Assembly: GCF_049723905.1 (NCBI RefSeq)
Contig: NZ_JBJKFD010000001.1
Coordinates: 2,046,001-2,110,000 of the forward strand
Length of the DNA stretch: 64,000 bases
Direction of reading: 5' to 3'
Origin: G963665185 sp049723905
Lineage (GTDB): Bacteria; Desulfobacterota; Desulfovibrionia; Desulfovibrionales; Desulfovibrionaceae
In this document: piece by piece, positions 60,636 to 64,000 of the stretch
Layout of the letters: each line of letters opens with the position of its first letter
Numbering within the stretch: position 1 is the first letter of the stretch
Notes under the pieces: generated by a model
Told to the model about the DNA's origin: nothing
What the model saw: only the letters and a program-made list of their open reading frames with translations
Databases searched by the model: none
Position numbers and translations under genes: made by a program

Positions 60636-61526
60636 ATGTCTCCCAAAATCAATAATTTCGACGAAATCATCAAAGAGCTGTCCAATCCCGAATCCTACGA
60701 GACAGTTTACCATCAGCCCCGCCACGACCAGCCCATGCCTTCCATCGAGGCATTGGAAGAAATTGTCAGCCGCCTCAGGGCCGTGCTTTTTCCCGGCTAT
60801 TTCGGAAAATCCGATGTGTCGCCGGACACCATGGCCTACCATCTGGGCGCAAGCCTGGACAAAGTGGCCTCCATGCTCTGCGAACAAATCCGGCGCGGCC
60901 ATTGCTTTTTCTGCAAGCTCAATGGCGAAGGCGATTGCAATGATTGCGACCAGCAGGCAAAACAGCTGACCGAACGTTTCATTGCCAAACTGCCGGAAAT
61001 ACGGCGGCTGCTGTCCACGGACGTCATGGCCGCCTTTGAAGGCGATCCGGCCAGCGTGAGCCCCGGCGAAACGATCTTCTGCTATCCGTCCATCACCGCC
61101 CTGACCCATTACCGCATCGCCCATGCCCTGCATGAGCTCAAGGTGGACCTCATCCCGCGTATCATCACGGAAATGGCCCACTCCATCACGGGTATCGACA
61201 TCCACCCGGGGGCGACCATCGGCGAGTATTTCTTCATCGACCACGGCACCGGCGTGGTCATCGGCGAGACCTGCATCATCGGCAACCATGTCCGCCTGTA
61301 CCAGGGCGTCACCCTTGGGGCAAAATCCTTTCCCAAAGACGAGGAAGGGCAGCTTATCAAGGGCATTGCCCGCCACCCCATTGTGGAGGACGAGGTCATC
61401 CTCTACTCCGGCGCCACCGTTCTGGGCCGCGTAACCATCGGCAAAGGAGCGGTTATCGGGGGCAACGTCTGGGTAACCCGCGACATCCCCACCGGTGCCA
61501 GGGTACTTCAGGAAAGGGCCGACTAG
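60636..61526 (+). CDS. cysE: Serine O-acetyltransferase with cysteine-rich N-terminal insert
   Basis: A 296-residue enzyme of the EpsC/CysE left-handed beta-helix type that acetylates serine for CysK. The hexapeptide repeats and active histidine region are TGIDIHPGATIGEYFFIDHGTGVVIGETC. The N-terminal helical domain contains C90, C93, C101 and C104 in the pattern CxxC-x7-CxxC, not usual for the family, perhaps binding zinc or an Fe-S cluster. It ends before the C-terminal tail that binds CysK in many bacteria (no terminal Ile). Confidence 0.93.
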   Translation: MSPKINNFDEIIKELSNPESYETVYHQPRHDQPMPSIEALEEIVSRLRAVLFPGYFGKSDVSPDTMAYHLGASLDKVASMLCEQIRRGHCFFCKLNGEGDCNDCDQQAKQLTERFIAKLPEIRRLLSTDVMAAFEGDPASVSPGETIFCYPSITALTHYRIAHALHELKVDLIPRIITEMAHSITGIDIHPGATIGEYFFIDHGTGVVIGETCIIGNHVRLYQGVTLGAKSFPKDEEGQLIKGIARHPIVEDEVILYSGATVLGRVTIGKGAVIGGNVWVTRDIPTGARVLQERAD

Positions 61527-61545
61527 CGTCGGGGGATCGAGATCT

Positions 61546-61563
61546 GAAAACCGCGGTTTGACG
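61546..61563. repeat. Short family-2-like dyad after cysE
   Basis: CTGAAAACCGCGGTTTGA has the AAACCGCGGTTT palindrome also seen in family 2. It lies 20 bases after the cysE stop. Confidence 0.3.
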
Positions 61564-61649
61564 ACACAAAAAAAACTCGCAGTGCAGAGTCCAAAACCGT
61601 TTATACCGCCACCCCAATCTGCATGCGCACACGACAACGTATCCCATAA

Positions 61650-61693
61650 CGCGGTAAATGAATGGCACTGGCTAGCCGTTCATTTACCGCGTA
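61650..61693. repeat. Perfect 14-bp inverted repeat upstream of the VOC gene
   Basis: ACGCGGTAAATGAA (61650-61663) pairs exactly with TTCATTTACCGCGT (61680-61693). A second dyad, GCACTGTGC / GCACAGTGC, follows around 61711-61742. They lie 70-160 bases before the next gene. Confidence 0.6.
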
Positions 61694-61808
61694 TGCTTTT
61701 ACGGAACTTCGGCGCACTGTGCCGCCACATGTCGCTGCACAGTGCCGCATGTCTTTGACGGGCGTCACACCAAATTCCACAAATCAGACTTCAACAAAGG
61801 AGAACCAA

Positions 61809-62222
61809 ATGATCGACTGTGCCCTGAAAGAATACTTCATGCGCCACGGCATTTTTTCCTGGAACGAACTCATGGCTTCCGATCCGGAAAAGGCCAAAAA
61901 ATTTTACGGGGAATTGTTCGGCTGGACATTTGAAGAAATGCCCATAGCCGAAGGCCCCATGGCTGGAAAGATCTATGTGGTTGCCAAGTCCGGAGACGCC
62001 ATGGCCGCAGGAATCCTTCCCAAGCCGGACGGATGCGAAGCCCCCGACTATTGGGGACCGTACGTTACCGTGGACAACATTGAAGAGGCTCTGGAAAAAG
62101 TGAAAGAACTGGGTGGCGAAGTTACCGTACCCGCGACAATGATTCCCGGAGTGGGTTCCTTTTCCGTAATCCAGGACAACGCCGGAGCATACCTCATGCT
62201 CATGGAATATTCGTTCAAATAG
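61809..62222 (+). CDS. VOC family protein
   Basis: A 137-residue vicinal-oxygen-chelate protein. HGIFSWNELMASDPEKAKKFYGELFGW and YWGPYVTVDNIEEALEKVKELGG are the two module starts, and VIQDNAGAYLMLMEY the end. This subtype (FxWNELMxxDPExAxxFY) is common and poorly characterised. AAGGAGAA precedes the ATG at 61809. Two dyads lie upstream. Confidence 0.88.
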   Translation: MIDCALKEYFMRHGIFSWNELMASDPEKAKKFYGELFGWTFEEMPIAEGPMAGKIYVVAKSGDAMAAGILPKPDGCEAPDYWGPYVTVDNIEEALEKVKELGGEVTVPATMIPGVGSFSVIQDNAGAYLMLMEYSFK

Positions 62223-62268
62223 TACTCTTGGGGCCTTGTCCGCCGGACATGGAGGCCCTTCTTATGCC

Positions 62269-63153
62269 ATGCGCTTCATAACCCACACCCATGTCACGCT
62301 GCCCGACGGACGCAGTTACTTTCAGACGTCGCGGCGCATGCGCAAAGGATTGCCCGGCCTGCACGACAGCAGCGGGACCTGGCGGACAGCCCCCTGCGAA
62401 CCGTCGCGCAGAGCCCATTGGTTGCGATTTTGGGAGATCGGCAAACTCTCCTGGTGGATATCCATCCTTTTTATGATCGGCTCTCTTCTCTTCTGCCTGG
62501 CCGGTCTGGCTGCGATTGCCCCCACACTTCCGGGCGGTCCGTATTCGTCAACCGCCTTCAATAGAGCCTATTGGCTGGGCGCAGTCTTCTTTACTCCCGC
62601 TTGCCTGCTGCAATGGCTGCAGGCCATGAATGCGGATGTGGCCGAGTACCAGGGGCCGGACACGCCACCTTCCGGCAGCAGCTGGCATTGGTGGCGCTTC
62701 CGGCCGCACAATCTCGGCTGGCTGTCCGCCGCAATACAATTTGCCGGCACCCTGCTTTTCAATGCCACCACCACAGATGCCCTTCTTCCCGGCCTCGCCT
62801 GGATGGGCGAGAACATGTTTGTCTGGACGCCGAACATGGTCGGTTCCGTTTGTTTCTTTGTTTCCAGCTGGCTGGCCTGCCGCGAAATCTACCACGGAAA
62901 CATTCTGTTTCAGCCCCGCAACCTGGGCTGGTGGATTACGATGTTCAACCTGGCCGGGTCTGTTTTCTTCCTCATTTCCGCACTGCTGGCATTCTTTGCA
63001 CCGGACACCGCCCATACCATGCAGCCGTTGCGCATGTGGTGGAGCAATTTTTTTACGCTGGCCGGGGCAATTTGCTTTCTTATTGCCGCCTATCTGCTGC
63101 TGCCCGAGATGTTCGAACAAGAAGACGAGGATGCCGGTCCGGCCTGCACCTGA
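62269..63153 (+). CDS. Polytopic membrane protein (YrhK-like)
   Basis: A 294-residue membrane protein with about eight hydrophobic segments arranged as a repeated unit (NLGWLSAAIQFAGTLLF, NLGWWITMFNLAGSVFFLISA, and similar near 125 and 265), like the YrhK-type domain. The N-terminal 50 residues are soluble and begin MRFITHTHVTLPDGRS. The start is uncertain: GGAGG lies 13 bases before the ATG at 62269, and a TTG at 62236 is possible. Function unknown. Confidence 0.65.
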   Translation: MRFITHTHVTLPDGRSYFQTSRRMRKGLPGLHDSSGTWRTAPCEPSRRAHWLRFWEIGKLSWWISILFMIGSLLFCLAGLAAIAPTLPGGPYSSTAFNRAYWLGAVFFTPACLLQWLQAMNADVAEYQGPDTPPSGSSWHWWRFRPHNLGWLSAAIQFAGTLLFNATTTDALLPGLAWMGENMFVWTPNMVGSVCFFVSSWLACREIYHGNILFQPRNLGWWITMFNLAGSVFFLISALLAFFAPDTAHTMQPLRMWWSNFFTLAGAICFLIAAYLLLPEMFEQEDEDAGPACT

Positions 63154-63435
63154 TACCCCGGAGTTTTGCTCCACGTTATCTGTATCCTGCAATTTACCCC
63201 CTTGTTTTTTCGGTTCAGGGAATACAGACGGCGCCAAACTCGCGGATCGGAAAGACTGCACCCATTTGCCTTGAATTCTCCCCTTCCCGGTGCTAGGGTC
63301 CCCCGCGCTCAACACGTTCATACCCCGCACACACCCAACGGCAATCCCGTTCCTGCTCCCGACAGCCGTTCGACATGCGGTTTGTGGACACCGTACGAAC
63401 GTAAGCACAAAAATCCCTACACAAAGGAAAATCAC

Positions 63436-64000
63436 ATGCAATCGGGCAACACCACCGCCCAACCCAGCCGTGACGGATTCGCCACCGGACTGGGAGTGCT
63501 CGCGGCAACATTGGGTTCCGCCGTGGGTCTGGGCAACATCTGGAAATTCCCCTACCTCACCGGCAGCAACGGCGGGGCAACTTTTCTGTTCGTCTACCTG
63601 GCCTGCACCGTGCTGGTGGGGCTTCCGGTAATGATATCGGAACTGATGCTGGGCCGCGCAGCCCAGGCCGACGCGGTAACCACATACCAGCGTCTGGGCG
63701 GAAACAAAGGTGCCTGGGGAATCATCGGGGTATCCGGCGTTTTGGCCTCCTGCCTTATCCTGGCCTTTTACACCGATGTAGCGGGATGGGTGTTCGCCTA
63801 TATTTTCAAGGCCATGTCCGGGAGTATTGTTTCCACGGACCCGAACACGACTTCGGCGGCCTTCAACAGCATGGTCAGCAATCCGATACAGTCCCTTGTG
63901 TGGCAGTGGATTGTTCTGGCAGTCGTGGCGACCATCATTATCATGGGGGTTTCCAAGGGCATCGAGAAAACCACCAAACGCCTCATGCCCGTGCTTTTTC
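63436..64000 (+). CDS. Sodium-dependent transporter of the NSS family (N-terminal part)
   Basis: The first 188 residues of a neurotransmitter:sodium symporter homologue, cut by the window end. The LeuT-type first helix GVLAATLGSAVGLGNIWKFPYLTGSNGG holds the sodium and substrate site, and GLPVMISELMLGR the second helix. Bacterial members usually carry amino acids. AAGG lies ten bases before the ATG at 63436. No known riboswitch was recognised in the 282-base leader. Confidence 0.93.
   Translation, partial: MQSGNTTAQPSRDGFATGLGVLAATLGSAVGLGNIWKFPYLTGSNGGATFLFVYLACTVLVGLPVMISELMLGRAAQADAVTTYQRLGGNKGAWGIIGVSGVLASCLILAFYTDVAGWVFAYIFKAMSGSIVSTDPNTTSAAFNSMVSNPIQSLVWQWIVLAVVATIIIMGVSKGIEKTTKRLMPVLF

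Overview
The window looks like a chromosomal segment of a Gram-negative, anaerobic, nitrogen-fixing sulfate reducer of the Desulfovibrio group. The evidence is a clostridial/sulfate-reducer type nif order (nifH-nifI1-nifI2-nifD-nifK-ferredoxin-nifE), a pair of MinD/Mrp ATPases with inserted ferredoxin domains next to a NifX/orange-protein-like gene, a tungsten/molybdenum aldehyde:ferredoxin oxidoreductase operon, a CofD-like protein of the GAK type, and Gram-negative envelope genes (LpxR-like deacylase, AsmA-like protein, several lipoproteins). This is inference from gene content; there is no rRNA in the window to confirm it.

Layout. 1-6242 is a leftward nitrogenase operon that enters the window at nifE and contains an unexpected GNAT acetyltransferase. 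A sigma-54 promoter precedes nifH and a second, divergent one precedes a short nifV; both flank a strong shared dyad. 7.6-11.1 kb holds CorA, a GAK/YvcK-like protein and a YoeB/YefM toxin-antitoxin pair with a recognisable operator. 11.4-18.2 kb holds a radical-SAM/DUF2344 fusion, a small conserved protein, an MFS carrier, LpxR and a SprA-related metalloprotease. 18.4-24.5 kb holds a VOC protein, an FKBP isomerase, a MarR regulator, a fused succinyl-CoA synthetase and a membrane-anchored protein. 25-32 kb is leftward: aminotransferase, homoserine dehydrogenase, PilZ protein, and a giant AsmA-like protein. 32.4-36.2 kb is a rightward Fe-S/metal-cluster group (DUF5320, two MinD-ferredoxin ATPases, NifX-like, CGGC, FmdB). 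36.7-43.3 kb holds YihY, a STAS protein, the leftward aor-moaD-thiF group, an unknown protein and CysQ. 43.6-49.7 kb is a signalling stretch (CheX, REC-PAS-GGDEF, chemoreceptor) with an M50-like protease. 49.8-57.1 kb holds U32, PyrK-PyrD, a sialidase-like protein and three lipoproteins. 57.3-61.5 kb is nifU-nifS-cysK-cysE, which makes cysteine and turns its sulfur into Fe-S clusters, presumably also for nitrogenase. The right end holds a VOC protein, a membrane protein and the start of a sodium symporter.

Functional threads. NifH/D/K/E, NifV, NifU and NifS supply structure, homocitrate and clusters for nitrogenase; NifI1/NifI2 point to post-translational switching by nitrogen status. The MinD-ferredoxin/NifX-like cluster also has a candidate sigma-54 promoter, as known for the orp genes of Desulfovibrio.

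The most interesting non-coding signal is a dispersed family of roughly 125-170 bp intergenic elements (10249, 18861, 24777, 36348 and 56133, with a possible remnant near 43350). Copies have inverted termini, and their nested stems differ in sequence between copies yet stay self-complementary, which suggests selection on a folded structure. A separate tandem pair of about 116 bp terminal-inverted-repeat elements lies at 35272-35517. No rRNA, tRNA, CRISPR array or phage was seen.
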